DNA of 59,867 nucleotides. Source: Thermoanaerobaculia bacterium (GTDB taxonomy: Bacteria; Acidobacteriota; Thermoanaerobaculia; Multivoradales; Multivoraceae). Under the pieces are notes generated by a model. The model made no database searches. It was not told where the DNA came from and saw nothing but the letters and a program-made list of their open reading frames with translations. The DNA lies in assembly GCA_022826745.1 (NCBI GenBank), contig JAJDUI010000012.1:133378-193244 (forward strand), read 5' to 3'. Below, one piece after another: positions 1-8,338 of this stretch. The first letter of the stretch is position 1, and each line of letters opens with the position of its first letter. The position numbers were made by a program, and so were the translations under genes.

Positions 1-41
1 GGATCCGCCGGTTCCTGGACGTGCTTGGCCACGGCCACTGA
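1..41 (+). CDS. C-terminal tail of an unidentified upstream gene (5' truncated)
   Basis: The third forward frame is open from base 3 and ends at a TGA at 39-41, giving a short tail (IRRFLDVLGHGH). It stops about 80 bases before the ATG of the next gene, a normal gene-to-gene spacing, so it may be the end of a gene cut by the window edge. Twelve residues are too few to identify a family, and a chance open frame is quite possible. Confidence 0.3.
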   Translation, partial: IRRFLDVLGHGH

Positions 42-120
42 GCGGCTACGATACCGGCCCATTCCACCAACGATCCCCGAGCAACGCACCGGCGCGCCCG
101 CGCCAGGAGACACCACCGAT

Positions 121-2211
121 ATGACCGCACTCACCGACATGGTCGACTACGAAGTCCGCGGCGAAGTCGCCCTGATCGTCATCGACAATCCCCCCGTCAA
201 CGCGCTCAGCCACGGCGTACGTGCCGGCATGGTCGAGGGACTCGCGAAGGCCGCGGCCGATGAGGACGTGGCGGCCGTCCTCCTGGTCTGCAAGGGCCGC
301 ACGTTCATCGCCGGCGCCGACATCACCGAGTTCGGCAAGCCGATGAAGGAACCCGGCCTCAACGAGGCGATCGAGGCGATGGAACAGGCGACCAAGCCCG
401 TCGTGGCGGCGATTCACGGCACCGCTCTCGGCGGCGGCCTGGAGACCGCGATGGCCTGCCACTACCGGGTGGGAGTCGCGTCTGCCCGTTTCGGCCAGCC
501 CGAGGTCAAGCTGGGGATCCTGCCGGGCGCGGGCGGCACCCAGCGGCTGCCCCGGCTGGTCGGCTACCCGAAGGCGCTCGAGATGTGCGTGATCGGCAAC
601 CCGATCGGCGCCGCGGAGGCGCTCGAGGGCGGCCTGATCGACGAGATCGTCGACGACGTGTTCGAGGGCGGCGTCGCCTTCGCCGAGAAGCTGATCGCCG
701 AAGACCGGCCGCTCAAGAAGATCCGCGACCTGGACGAGAAGGTCAACGAGGCGCGCGCCAACCGCGAGGAGATCTTCGACGGCTTCCGCCGCAAGATCGC
801 CCGCCGCACCCGCGGCTTCGAGGCGCCGGAGGCGAACGTCCGCGCGATCGAGGCCGGCCTCGACATGTCCTTCGACGAGGCGCTCGACAACGAGCGGAAA
901 CTGTTCGGCGAGCTCATGGCCGGCAAGCAGTCGATCGCCCAGCGCTACTACTTCTTCGCCGAGCGCGAGGCGGCCAAGGTGCCCGATGTTCCGCGCGACA
1001 CGCCGATGCGGAAGATCGAGAAGGTCGGCATCCTCGGCTGCGGCACGATGGGCGGCGGCATTTCGATGAACTTCGCCAGCCGCGGCATCGGCGTGACGAT
1101 CGTCGAGGCCGAACAGAGCCGGCTCGACCACGGCTTTGGCGTCATCCGCAAGAACTACGAGCGGACCGCCAGCCGCGGCCGGATGACGATGGAACAGGTC
1201 GACGACTGCATGGGCCTGCTCAACGGCGTAACGGACCGCGAGGCGCTCGCCGACTGCGACCTGGTGATCGAGGCCGTGTTCGAGAACATGGATCTCAAGA
1301 AGGAGATCTTCGCCAGCCTCGACCGCATCGTGAAGCCCGGCGCCATCCTCGCGACGAACACCTCGGCGCTCGACGTGAACGAGATCGCCGCCGCCACGGC
1401 GAGGCCCGAGGACGTGATCGGCATGCACTTCTTCTCGCCGGCCAACATCATGCGGCTGCTCGAGGTCGTGCGCGGCGAGAAGACGGCGAAGGACGTGATC
1501 CACACGTCGATGACGATCTCCAAGCAGATCGGCAAGGTGCCCGTGCTGGTCGGCGTCTGCCGCGGCTTCGTCGGCAACCGGATCCTGTTCCAGCGTCAGC
1601 AGCAGGCGCAGCAGATCATCCTGGAGGGCGCGAAGTACTACGACGTGGACCGCGTCCTCTACGACTTCGGCTTCCCGATGGGCCCCTTCGCGATGAGCGA
1701 CCTCGCCGGCCTCGACATCGGCTGGAACGAGAAGACGTCGGCCTCCCGCGACATCCGCGAGATCCTCTGCGAATCCGGCCGGCGCGGCCAGAAGAACGGC
1801 CGCGGCTACTACGTCTACGACGCGGAGACGCGTGCTTCCGCGCCCGACCCGGAAGTCGAGAAGATCATCAGCGACTTCGGCTCAGCCCAGGGCATCGAGC
1901 AGCGCGAAGTCGGCGCGGAGGAGATCCTCGAACGCTGCCTCTACCCGATGGTCAACGAAGGGGCGAAGATCCTGGAGGAAGGGATCGCCATCCGGCCGTC
2001 GGACGTCGACGTGATCTGGGTCAACGGCTACGGCTGGCCGGTCTACCGGGGCGGCCCGATGCACTGGGGCGACAGCGTGGGCCTCGGCAAGATAGCGGCC
2101 CGGATGCGGGAGTTCGCGGACGAAAGCGGCAGCCCGTTCTGGCAACCGTCGGCGCTGCTCGCTGAGCTGGCCGATGCCGGCAGGAGCTTCAGCGACTGGA
2201 GAGCCGGCTGA
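121..2211 (+). CDS. Fused enoyl-CoA hydratase / 3-hydroxyacyl-CoA dehydrogenase (FadJ/FadB-like alpha subunit)
   Basis: This is a 696-residue bifunctional beta-oxidation enzyme that hydrates enoyl-CoA and then oxidises the 3-hydroxyacyl-CoA with NAD+ in the cytoplasm. Residues about 10-200 are a crotonase domain with the oxyanion segment AGADITEF and both hydratase glutamates (GGGLET and [14 protein letters not shown]). The dehydrogenase part starts with a Rossmann motif (GCGTMGGGI) and carries the catalytic histidine in [11 protein letters not shown]-terminal 3HCDH domains follow. Length matches FadJ (about 710). I chose ATG 121 because AGGAG at 105-109 precedes it by 11 bases; an in-frame upstream codon at 25 would add a Pro-rich tail unlike the family. 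No thiolase partner is visible in the window, so the trifunctional partner is outside it or absent. Confidence 0.9.
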   Translation: MTALTDMVDYEVRGEVALIVIDNPPVNALSHGVRAGMVEGLAKAAADEDVAAVLLVCKGRTFIAGADITEFGKPMKEPGLNEAIEAMEQATKPVVAAIHGTALGGGLETAMACHYRVGVASARFGQPEVKLGILPGAGGTQRLPRLVGYPKALEMCVIGNPIGAAEALEGGLIDEIVDDVFEGGVAFAEKLIAEDRPLKKIRDLDEKVNEARANREEIFDGFRRKIARRTRGFEAPEANVRAIEAGLDMSFDEALDNERKLFGELMAGKQSIAQRYYFFAEREAAKVPDVPRDTPMRKIEKVGILGCGTMGGGISMNFASRGIGVTIVEAEQSRLDHGFGVIRKNYERTASRGRMTMEQVDDCMGLLNGVTDREALADCDLVIEAVFENMDLKKEIFASLDRIVKPGAILATNTSALDVNEIAAATARPEDVIGMHFFSPANIMRLLEVVRGEKTAKDVIHTSMTISKQIGKVPVLVGVCRGFVGNRILFQRQQQAQQIILEGAKYYDVDRVLYDFGFPMGPFAMSDLAGLDIGWNEKTSASRDIREILCESGRRGQKNGRGYYVYDAETRASAPDPEVEKIISDFGSAQGIEQREVGAEEILERCLYPMVNEGAKILEEGIAIRPSDVDVIWVNGYGWPVYRGGPMHWGDSVGLGKIAARMREFADESGSPFWQPSALLAELADAGRSFSDWRAG

Positions 2212-3179
2212 CGGAGACGCGCATCGAGATCGGGCTGACGCCCTGGGTCGACTACCTGGGCGACGAGGCGGGGTCGATCGCCGATCAGGCGGAGTTCGCC
2301 GACCGGCTCGGCTTTCACTCGCTGTTCCTGCCGGAAAGCCACTTCACCGGTGCGGCCTCCTGCCCGTCGCCCATCGTCGTTCTGGCCGCTGCCGCCGCGC
2401 GAACGAAGCAGTTACGCCTCGGCACGACCTCCTATCTGCTGCCGGTCCGCAACGCCTTCCAGGCGGCGGAAGAGGTCGCCGTCCTCGACCGCCTCTCGAA
2501 CGGCCGCGTCATCCTCGGCCTCGGCCGCGGTTTCCGGCCCGCCCTGTTCGCGGCCTTCGGCGTCGACCCCCGCACGAAGCGCCAGCGCTTCCTCGAATCG
2601 CTCGACCTGATGAAGCGGGCCTGGGCCAGCGAGGCGATCGAGGTCGGCGAACCCGGCACGCGTCAAGCCGTGCGGATCGCGCCGCTGCCGGTGCAGCAGC
2701 CGCACCCGGAACTGTGGGTCGCAGCCTTCGGCCCCCTGGCGCTCAAGCAGGCCGGTGAACTGGGCCTGCCCTACCTGTCGTCTCCCCTCGAGACGATCGG
2801 GCGACTCACCAGGAACCACGAGCTCCACCGCGAGGCCCTGCCGCAGGGGGCACCGCGACCGATCGTCCCGGTCATGCGCACCGTGTTCATCTCGGAAGAC
2901 CGGGCCACCTGCGATCGCGTCCGCTCCGCCCTGACCGCGCAGGCGCTCAGGATGGCGCGCGCCGGCGCCCGCCTGGTGCAGGAAGAGGAACTGGCGGACA
3001 TCGAGAATTGGGCGGTCGTCGGCGGCCTCGACCAGGTACGCGCCGGCCTCGACCACTACCGTGAGCGCATCGGCATGACCCACGTCATCGCCCGCTGCGG
3101 CGTTCCCGACGCGGCGCCGCGGGAGATCGACGAGTCGATCCGGGCGCTCGCGGAGCTTGCGGGAACGTCAGGCCGATGA
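2196..3179 (+). CDS. LLM-class flavin/F420-dependent oxidoreductase, probable CTG start
   Basis: This is a luciferase-like monooxygenase-fold protein of about 327 residues. The frame is open without a stop from upstream of 2196 to TGA 3179. It shows the family pattern: an N-terminal strand (IEIGLTPWVDYLGD), ADRLGFHSLFLPESHF, and a Gly-rich core segment (RVILGLGRGFRPALF). There is no ATG, GTG or TTG early in the frame; the first in-frame ATG, at 2610, would delete the N-terminal third. The best start is CTG at 2196, with AGGAG at 2182-2186 and 9 bases of spacing, overlapping the end of the upstream acyl-CoA gene by 16 bases. CTG 2208 is the alternative. Overlap with the beta-oxidation gene suggests cotranscription. 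The substrate cannot be read from sequence; whether it uses F420 or FMN is open. Confidence 0.8.
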   Translation: MESRLTETRIEIGLTPWVDYLGDEAGSIADQAEFADRLGFHSLFLPESHFTGAASCPSPIVVLAAAAARTKQLRLGTTSYLLPVRNAFQAAEEVAVLDRLSNGRVILGLGRGFRPALFAAFGVDPRTKRQRFLESLDLMKRAWASEAIEVGEPGTRQAVRIAPLPVQQPHPELWVAAFGPLALKQAGELGLPYLSSPLETIGRLTRNHELHREALPQGAPRPIVPVMRTVFISEDRATCDRVRSALTAQALRMARAGARLVQEEELADIENWAVVGGLDQVRAGLDHYRERIGMTHVIARCGVPDAAPREIDESIRALAELAGTSGR

Positions 3180-3758
3180 AGACGCGCAGGAATCCGGGAA
3201 CGCCGCGGCGTCGGTCAGGGCCGGCGCCGGACGGCCGGGCTCCTTCGTGTACTTCTTGACATGGACCACGCTGCCGTCCGCCGGCAACGTCGTGTCCCGC
3301 ACGGTGATCGTGTAGCCGACGTCCGTCGCCGCGGCCGCGTATACCCAGTTGTGCTGGTTGACGCCGCAGGCGTCCAGCACCTTCAGCAGCATCTCCCAGT
3401 TCGACGGGTCGAAGAAGTAGAACAGGCCGGATTCCCTCGTTCCGATGGGCCGGCTGCCGCCCCTGACCACCTTCGCCGGCTGCGGCGTGGCGTCAGCGTT
3501 CACAAGAACCTGGACAGTCACTTCGTAGCGGCCTTCCTGCAGGCACATGACCGAAGCGCTTTCCACGCAGCCGCCGTGCTCGCTGGCGGCCGGGACCGCT
3601 TCGGGCACGACCGCGTCGTCCGCCGCGTCGACCTCGTCGGCGAAAGCGGCGCCGCCGTGCAGTCCCAGCAGCAACAGGCCGGCGACGCCGGCGACGACGG
3701 CGACAAGCGGGCCGTCGTTCCGGATGAGCCTCAGCGAATCTCCGATTGACTTCGACAT
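3168..3758 (-). CDS. Small secreted protein with the Cys-containing C-terminal domain shared by the two LRR giants
   Basis: The protein has 196 residues. A positively charged N-terminus and a hydrophobic stretch (LVAVVAGVAGLLLLGL), ending near GGAAFADE, form a Sec signal peptide. The remaining sequence, from about residue 65, is a domain with CLQEGRYEVTV, SGLFYFFDPSNWEMLLKVLD, a Cys, WVYAAAATDVGYTITV and a final AFPDSC. The same arrangement ends the proteins at 8339-12043 and 12180-16610. I chose ATG 3758 because AAGGAG lies 10 bases upstream and the signal peptide starts there; a longer reading frame reaches 3989 but is not needed. Its 3' end overlaps the convergent LLM gene by 12 bases. No named family is recognised. 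Role unknown; an extracellular, disulfide-stabilised module is the likely form. Confidence 0.8.
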   Translation of the reverse strand: MSKSIGDSLRLIRNDGPLVAVVAGVAGLLLLGLHGGAAFADEVDAADDAVVPEAVPAASEHGGCVESASVMCLQEGRYEVTVQVLVNADATPQPAKVVRGGSRPIGTRESGLFYFFDPSNWEMLLKVLDACGVNQHNWVYAAAATDVGYTITVRDTTLPADGSVVHVKKYTKEPGRPAPALTDAAAFPDSCASSSA

Positions 3759-4019
3759 TCTGACGTTACTCCTTGTGGCGCAGCCGGACTGCGGAGACGA
3801 TTGTGTGGGCGCCGCCCATCCTAGCGCAAGTGCGACCGCGGGTGGCAAGCCGCGTCGCAGTCGCCGCGAAATCAACCGACGAGCCAGGACCTCCAGGGCC
3901 GGCATCGGGCCCGGCGTCGCGCGGGCAGATCGACTTGATGGAAGCGACGACCATGGAGATAGCATGGCCGTCCTTCCCGTGACCGTCAAGCAGATTCTCG
4001 CCGATCAGAGGAGAACGTC

Positions 4020-5627
4020 ATGATCCACCGCCGACTTCGAGCCGCCGCTGCCTCTGCGGCCGTCACGGCACTGTCCTTCGCCGCTCTCGTCACGCCGGCA
4101 GCGGTAACGCACGCGGCCGACAACCGCGGCGCCACGGTCGAGGTCGACACCGGAACGCTCCGCGGCGAGCTTCTCGACGCGGCCGGCGGCCTGACGGTCT
4201 ACCGCGGCGTTCCGTTCGCCGCGCCGCCGGTGGACGACCTACGCTGGAAGGCGCCGCGGCCTCCGGCCAACTGGGAGGGCGTACGCGACGCCACGGCGTT
4301 CGGCCCGATCTGCCCGCAGAGTCCCGTCCTGGCGATGATGACCGGCGCGACCCTTCCCGACACCTCCGAGGACTGCCTGTTCCTGAACGTATGGACGGCA
4401 GCCGGGGGCGGCGACGAGCCGCGGCCGGTCATGGTCTGGATCCACGGCGGGGGCTTGAGCCTCGGTTGGAGCAACGAGGCGACCTACGACGGATCCGCCT
4501 TCGCCAGGAGGGGCGTCGTTCTCGTCTCGATCAACTACCGCCTCGGACCGCTCGGCTACCTCGCCCACCCCGCGCTGTCGAAGGAGTCCGGCGGCGAATC
4601 CGGGAACTACGGCTTCCTCGATCAACTCGCGGCGCTCAGGTGGGTCAACCGGAACATCGCCCGGTTCGGCGGCGACCCGGACAACGTGACCATCTTCGGC
4701 GAGTCCGCCGGCGGCACGAGCGTCCACGCCCTGGCGGCGAGCCCGCTGAGCGACGGACTCATCCACCGCGCCATCGCCCAGAGTCCCTGGATCACCGACA
4801 CGAACATCCGGCCGCTACGGGATGTCGGAGAAGGGCCGGCCAGCGCGGAGGACGTGGGGGCCTCCTGGGCCCAGGCGATGCTCGGCGACGGCGCGAAGCA
4901 GACAGCCGCGGCCCTGCGCGCGCTGGACGCGGACACGATCATCGCCAGAACTCCCCAGGGCGTGCAGCCCGGCGCGTTCGAACCGCACATCACCTGGGGC
5001 ACGGCCTTCATGCCGGAGTCGAGCGAGGATCGCTACTCGGCCGGCGAGCACCACGACATCCCGATGATCGTCGGCACGAACCGCAACGAGGGAACGATGT
5101 TCATGAGCTTCCAGCCGGTCGCGGATCGGGGGGAGTTCCTCCAGACGATCGAGGCGACGTATGGCGACCAGGCCGGGGAGGTGGCGAAGCTCTACCCGTC
5201 CTCCAATGCCGACGAGCTCAAGGCGCAGCAGGACCGCTTCATCACCGACACCTGGTTCCTGCGCGGCACCCGCCGGATGCTGCTCGGCATGGACAGGGTG
5301 TCCTCCCCCGCCTTCCAGTACTTCTTCACCCGCGTGAACCCGGAGAACCCCGCCTGGGGGGCGCACCATGCAGCCGAGCTGGGCTACGTCTTCAATACGC
5401 TCCAGGGCGAGAACTACGACGGCACGGACGATCGCCTCGCCGCCCTGATAATCGACTACTGGGTGCAGTTCGCCCGTACCGGCGACCCGAACGGAGGCGG
5501 CCGGCCCGTCTGGCCGGTGTTCGACGGAAAGAAGCAGGCGTATCTCGAACTCGGTGACGAAGTGAAGACGGGCGCGGAGCTGGAACGGAAGATCAACGAC
5601 CGGCTGGAAGCGATTCGCGGACAGTAG
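4020..5627 (+). CDS. Secreted type B carboxylesterase (carboxylesterase/lipase family)
   Basis: This is a 535-residue alpha/beta hydrolase that would cleave carboxylic esters outside the cytoplasm. An N-terminal signal peptide ends near VTHAAD. Diagnostic segments are YRGVPFAAPPVDDLRW, EDCLFLNVWT, the oxyanion-hole stretch WIHGGGLSLG and the nucleophile elbow GESAGG, with Ser at codon 229. A family-typical His pair lies in GAHHAAELGY (codons 449-450), and the acidic member is probably in NRNEGTM. Length is normal for the family (about 500-550). The start is supported by AGAGGAGAAC directly upstream. It is followed after 54 bases by an MFS transporter and then a cupin, which may form one unit for uptake and breakdown of an ester compound. 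The substrate is not predictable. Confidence 0.9.
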   Translation: MIHRRLRAAAASAAVTALSFAALVTPAAVTHAADNRGATVEVDTGTLRGELLDAAGGLTVYRGVPFAAPPVDDLRWKAPRPPANWEGVRDATAFGPICPQSPVLAMMTGATLPDTSEDCLFLNVWTAAGGGDEPRPVMVWIHGGGLSLGWSNEATYDGSAFARRGVVLVSINYRLGPLGYLAHPALSKESGGESGNYGFLDQLAALRWVNRNIARFGGDPDNVTIFGESAGGTSVHALAASPLSDGLIHRAIAQSPWITDTNIRPLRDVGEGPASAEDVGASWAQAMLGDGAKQTAAALRALDADTIIARTPQGVQPGAFEPHITWGTAFMPESSEDRYSAGEHHDIPMIVGTNRNEGTMFMSFQPVADRGEFLQTIEATYGDQAGEVAKLYPSSNADELKAQQDRFITDTWFLRGTRRMLLGMDRVSSPAFQYFFTRVNPENPAWGAHHAAELGYVFNTLQGENYDGTDDRLAALIIDYWVQFARTGDPNGGGRPVWPVFDGKKQAYLELGDEVKTGAELERKINDRLEAIRGQ

Positions 5628-5681
5628 GCAAGGCCGGAAGAAGCTGGCTGGAACCACCATGAAACCCGAAGGCCAGCGCGG

Positions 5682-6947
5682 ATGACGAAGCGCCCGTTCA
5701 TCGGCTGGTGGATGGTCGGGGCCGGCTCGCTCTGCTACGGCTTCGGCATCTCGCCGATGTACTACTCGTGGGGCCTCTTCCTGCCCGAGATGCAGCTCGA
5801 CCTGGGCCTGAACGACACTCAGTCCGGACTCGTCTTCAGCGTCTTCAGCTACATCTACCACCTGCTGGGGCCGGGGGTCGGGATCGCGATGGGCCGCTGG
5901 GGCATCCGCTCGGTCATGGTGCCCGGCTCCGCGATCGCGGTCGTCGCCTTCTGGCTGATGAGCCGCGCCGACTCCTTCGCCGACTGTCTGTTCGCCTATG
6001 GCGTCCTGGGTGGCATAGCGATCGGCCTCGCGACCATTCTGCCCGCTCAGACCCTGGCTTCGAACTGGTTCGTCCGATCCCGTTCGAGGGCCATCGCTCT
6101 CGTGCTTGGCGGTGGCGCCATCGTTGGTTTCGGCGTCAACACGTACTTCGCACCGGCCATCCTCCGAGTAGCCGACTGGCGCACCGGCTGGCTGATCATT
6201 GCCGGTATCTCTGCTGCTGTCGGCGTGATCGCCGCTCTATTCGTCCGCGGTGCACCGGAGAGGGTCGGGCAGAAGCCGGACGGGGGTCCGGCCGGCGGTG
6301 ACCCGGGAATCGAACAGCAGCACGGCCCAACCGGCAAGGGTGAATGGACCGCGCCGCTCGCACTTCGCACTTCCCAGTTCTACCTCCTGGTGGGCCTGTC
6401 GATCGCATACGGCGTTCCGTGGGGCATCATCAGCGTCTTCGGCCGCGTCCACCTGGAATCGCTCGGCTTCACCGTCGCTATCGCCGGGTCGATTCTCGGC
6501 ATCCGTGTACTGGTCAGCCTCTTCGGCAGGTTCAGCGCCTTCCTCGGCGACTTCATGCCGCCACAAACGCTGCTGGGCATCGTGCTCCTCATCGAAGGAC
6601 TCGGCTGCGCCGGACTGGTCTTCGCCGAGACGACCCTGTTGGCTTACCTTTCCGTGATCCTCGTCGGCCTTGGCTTCGGTGCCGCCTACGTCTGCATCCC
6701 CGTCACCTACTCTGCGTTCTACGGTCGCCGCGCATTCGGCACGACCGTCGGCACTCGGTTCGCCATCACCGGCGTCATCGCCCCCGCTGCCCCCACACTG
6801 GCCGGCATCCTCTCCGACTGGTCGGGCTCCCACGTCCTGACCTTCTCGATCATGGCGGCCACCTGCGTCCTGGGGGCAGTGGTCGCCTTCGGCCTGCGCG
6901 CGCCGGTTCTGGGAGCCAGACCGATCAGGACGCCGGCCACGGGATAG
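5682..6947 (+). CDS. Major facilitator superfamily transporter
   Basis: This is a 421-residue inner-membrane protein made almost entirely of hydrophobic helices with the MFS two-half layout, about 12 segments and a charged central loop near residues 190-220. The N-terminal helix contains WWMVGAGSLCYGFGISPMYYSWGLF, split here as WWMVGAGSLCYGFG and then ISPMYYSWG, resembling oxalate/formate-antiporter-like and monocarboxylate-type MFS members. TRFAITGVIAPAAPTLAGIL lies near the end of the second half. It sits between a secreted esterase and a cupin whose start is two bases after its stop, so translational coupling is likely. A role in carboxylate uptake is an inference from neighbours and subfamily resemblance only. 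Confidence 0.85.
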   Translation: MTKRPFIGWWMVGAGSLCYGFGISPMYYSWGLFLPEMQLDLGLNDTQSGLVFSVFSYIYHLLGPGVGIAMGRWGIRSVMVPGSAIAVVAFWLMSRADSFADCLFAYGVLGGIAIGLATILPAQTLASNWFVRSRSRAIALVLGGGAIVGFGVNTYFAPAILRVADWRTGWLIIAGISAAVGVIAALFVRGAPERVGQKPDGGPAGGDPGIEQQHGPTGKGEWTAPLALRTSQFYLLVGLSIAYGVPWGIISVFGRVHLESLGFTVAIAGSILGIRVLVSLFGRFSAFLGDFMPPQTLLGIVLLIEGLGCAGLVFAETTLLAYLSVILVGLGFGAAYVCIPVTYSAFYGRRAFGTTVGTRFAITGVIAPAAPTLAGILSDWSGSHVLTFSIMAATCVLGAVVAFGLRAPVLGARPIRTPATG

Positions 6948-6949
6948 GC

Positions 6950-7348
6950 ATGCGCAAACTGGAGCCCGTGATTGCCGACCAGGCCGACGTCGGCTGGAAA
7001 GACTGGGACGATCCGGCCAATCTCGCCCCAGGCGCCATTCGCTGGAAGCTGCTGATCAGCCGTGAGCGCAGTCCGAGCGGTGGGCTCGTCACCGGTGTGG
7101 CCCGGATCGAACCGGGCGCCAAGCTCTCGCGACACCACCACGAGCCGGAGGAGACCTACTACGTGCTCAGCGGCAGCGGTCTCATCGAGATCGAGGAAAC
7201 ACGGCAGGAGATTGGCCCGGGAACGGCCGTCTACATTCCTCCCAACGCCACGCACGCCCTTCGTTGCACCGGTCCCGAACCGCTGGTCTTCATCTTCACC
7301 TTCCCACGCGACCGATTCGAGGACATCGACTACCACCTGGACGGGTAG
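6950..7348 (+). CDS. Single-domain cupin protein
   Basis: This 132-residue protein is a small beta-barrel cupin. Motif 1 is present as GAKLSRHHHEPEETYYVLSG, with three consecutive His and a Glu as likely metal ligands. Motif 2 is GPGTAVYIPPNATHALR, with the fourth ligand His. The start ATG at 6950 lies two bases after the transporter stop, so the two are almost certainly cotranslated. Such small cupins can be dioxygenases, isomerases or ligand-binding proteins; nothing in the sequence decides among these. The context (esterase, MFS, cupin) suggests catabolism of a small organic compound. Confidence 0.85.
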   Translation: MRKLEPVIADQADVGWKDWDDPANLAPGAIRWKLLISRERSPSGGLVTGVARIEPGAKLSRHHHEPEETYYVLSGSGLIEIEETRQEIGPGTAVYIPPNATHALRCTGPEPLVFIFTFPRDRFEDIDYHLDG

Positions 7349-7382
7349 CGCCCGCGCTCCGCGGCGGTGCGACGAGCCCTTC

Positions 7383-7707
7383 TTAGCCGGAGGCGGTGAC
7401 GGTCGTCCGCCAGCGGTGCTCGCCCCAGAACAGCTCGAGGGCGCCCGGCGCGTCGCCTTCGGGCGGCTCGATGTCGATCGTCAGGCTCGACTTCGCGCCA
7501 TCCACGATCGAGTGCTCGAGCGGGGTCTCGCCCAGGTCCTTCGCCGGATCGTGCATCGTCCCCCAGATATCGGGTTCGTGGTTCACGATCAGCGTCGATT
7601 GGCCATCGTCGTCCAGACGTAGCCACAGGCTGTACAGGCCCGCGAAACCGGGTGAGCAGCAGGAGGGCGGCGACCTGAGTCAGCCGGCGCCCGCGCAAAC
7701 CAGGCAC
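7383..7707 (-). pseudogene. Frameshifted remnant of a small secreted protein gene
   Basis: Two overlapping minus-strand frames give complementary halves. One frame gives a signal-peptide-like start (MPGLRGRRLTQVAALLLL) from 7707. The other gives a protein-like body from about 7640 to TGA 7383 (LRLDDDGQSTLIV, EPDIWGTMHDPAKDLGE, GALELFWGEHRWRT). The switch between frames falls near 7640. A GTG at 7586 inside the second frame could still start a 67-residue product. Composition of the body is acidic and non-repetitive like a real protein, not a shadow. I do not recognise the family. Either a decayed gene or a sequencing indel would explain it. Confidence 0.5.
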
Positions 7708-7717
7708 GGCCCTGTTC

Positions 7718-8118
7718 CTACTCCCCGCCGGCGCCCTGGACGGTGGCGAGGCCGAACTCGAGCTTCACCGGATCAATCGGCTCCACAGACGACCAGGCGA
7801 GAAAGCCGAGCATAGTTCGGCACGTCCAGCAGGAGCTCGCTCGTGCCGTCCGGATAGAACGCGTCGTAGCGCACGGCGACCGCCCGTAGATGAGCGTGCG
7901 GCCAGAGCGCCAGGATGTCCGTCTCGACCGGGTAGACCCGCGCCGCGCCAACCTTCCAGCGCTCGTGACCGGGCAGAATCTCGAAGGTCAGGTTGCCGAT
8001 CGAGTCGAACTTGACCTCGCGCAGTTCGCTCTCCGGCGCATCGGCGAAGAAGAAGCCGATCTCGGAGCGGTCAGACTTGCCGAGAGCGGTCTCCGCGCCG
8101 GGAGGTCGGATGCTCGCG
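7718..8118 (-). pseudogene. Remnant of a copper type II monooxygenase-like C-terminal domain
   Basis: A minus-strand frame shows SEIGFFFADAPESELREVKF, then VETDILALWPHAHLRAVAVR with an H-x-H pair, then YDAFYPDGTSELLLDVPNYA. This is the pattern of the C-terminal domain of PHM-like copper type II ascorbate-dependent monooxygenases and related secreted proteins. Homology then breaks: this frame stops at 7773, while a neighbouring frame continues with EPIDPVKLEFGLATVQ to a TAG at 7718. No clean start or N-terminal domain is found up to 8338. I therefore call a truncated, frameshifted remnant. The region from about 8118 to 8338 holds no convincing coding sequence. Confidence 0.45.
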
Positions 8119-8338
8119 CACATAACGGCGCCGATCAGCGCGCCGTCACGATGGCCGCCACGGTCCTCGAGTCTGAACGGGATCTGACGATTCCGGGAAC
8201 CCGGCCCCGACCCGTTGTCCTCGAGCGAGGTGGGCCCTACAGTCCGCGGTCCGTCCTGACGGTCGCTCACCGCCTCCCGGCCCCACCAGGCAGCCGCGGT
8301 CCCGTGGACGGTGCCCCACCCTACCGGCGCCTCCCGCA

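Noticed and set aside
79..90. The string CCCGAGCAACGCACC upstream of both the acyl-CoA gene at 121 and the acyl-CoA synthetase at 19783 (second copy ends at 19730)
   Set aside because: A shared 15-base string is expected by chance about once or twice in 60 kb, more at this G+C. It is not symmetric and lies at different distances from the starts.
46..1503. Long open frame on the minus strand opposite the beta-oxidation gene
   Set aside because: It is antisense to a complete, well-conserved gene and its translation is His/Arg/Ala-rich with no domain. Such shadows occur opposite most genes here because of the high G+C.
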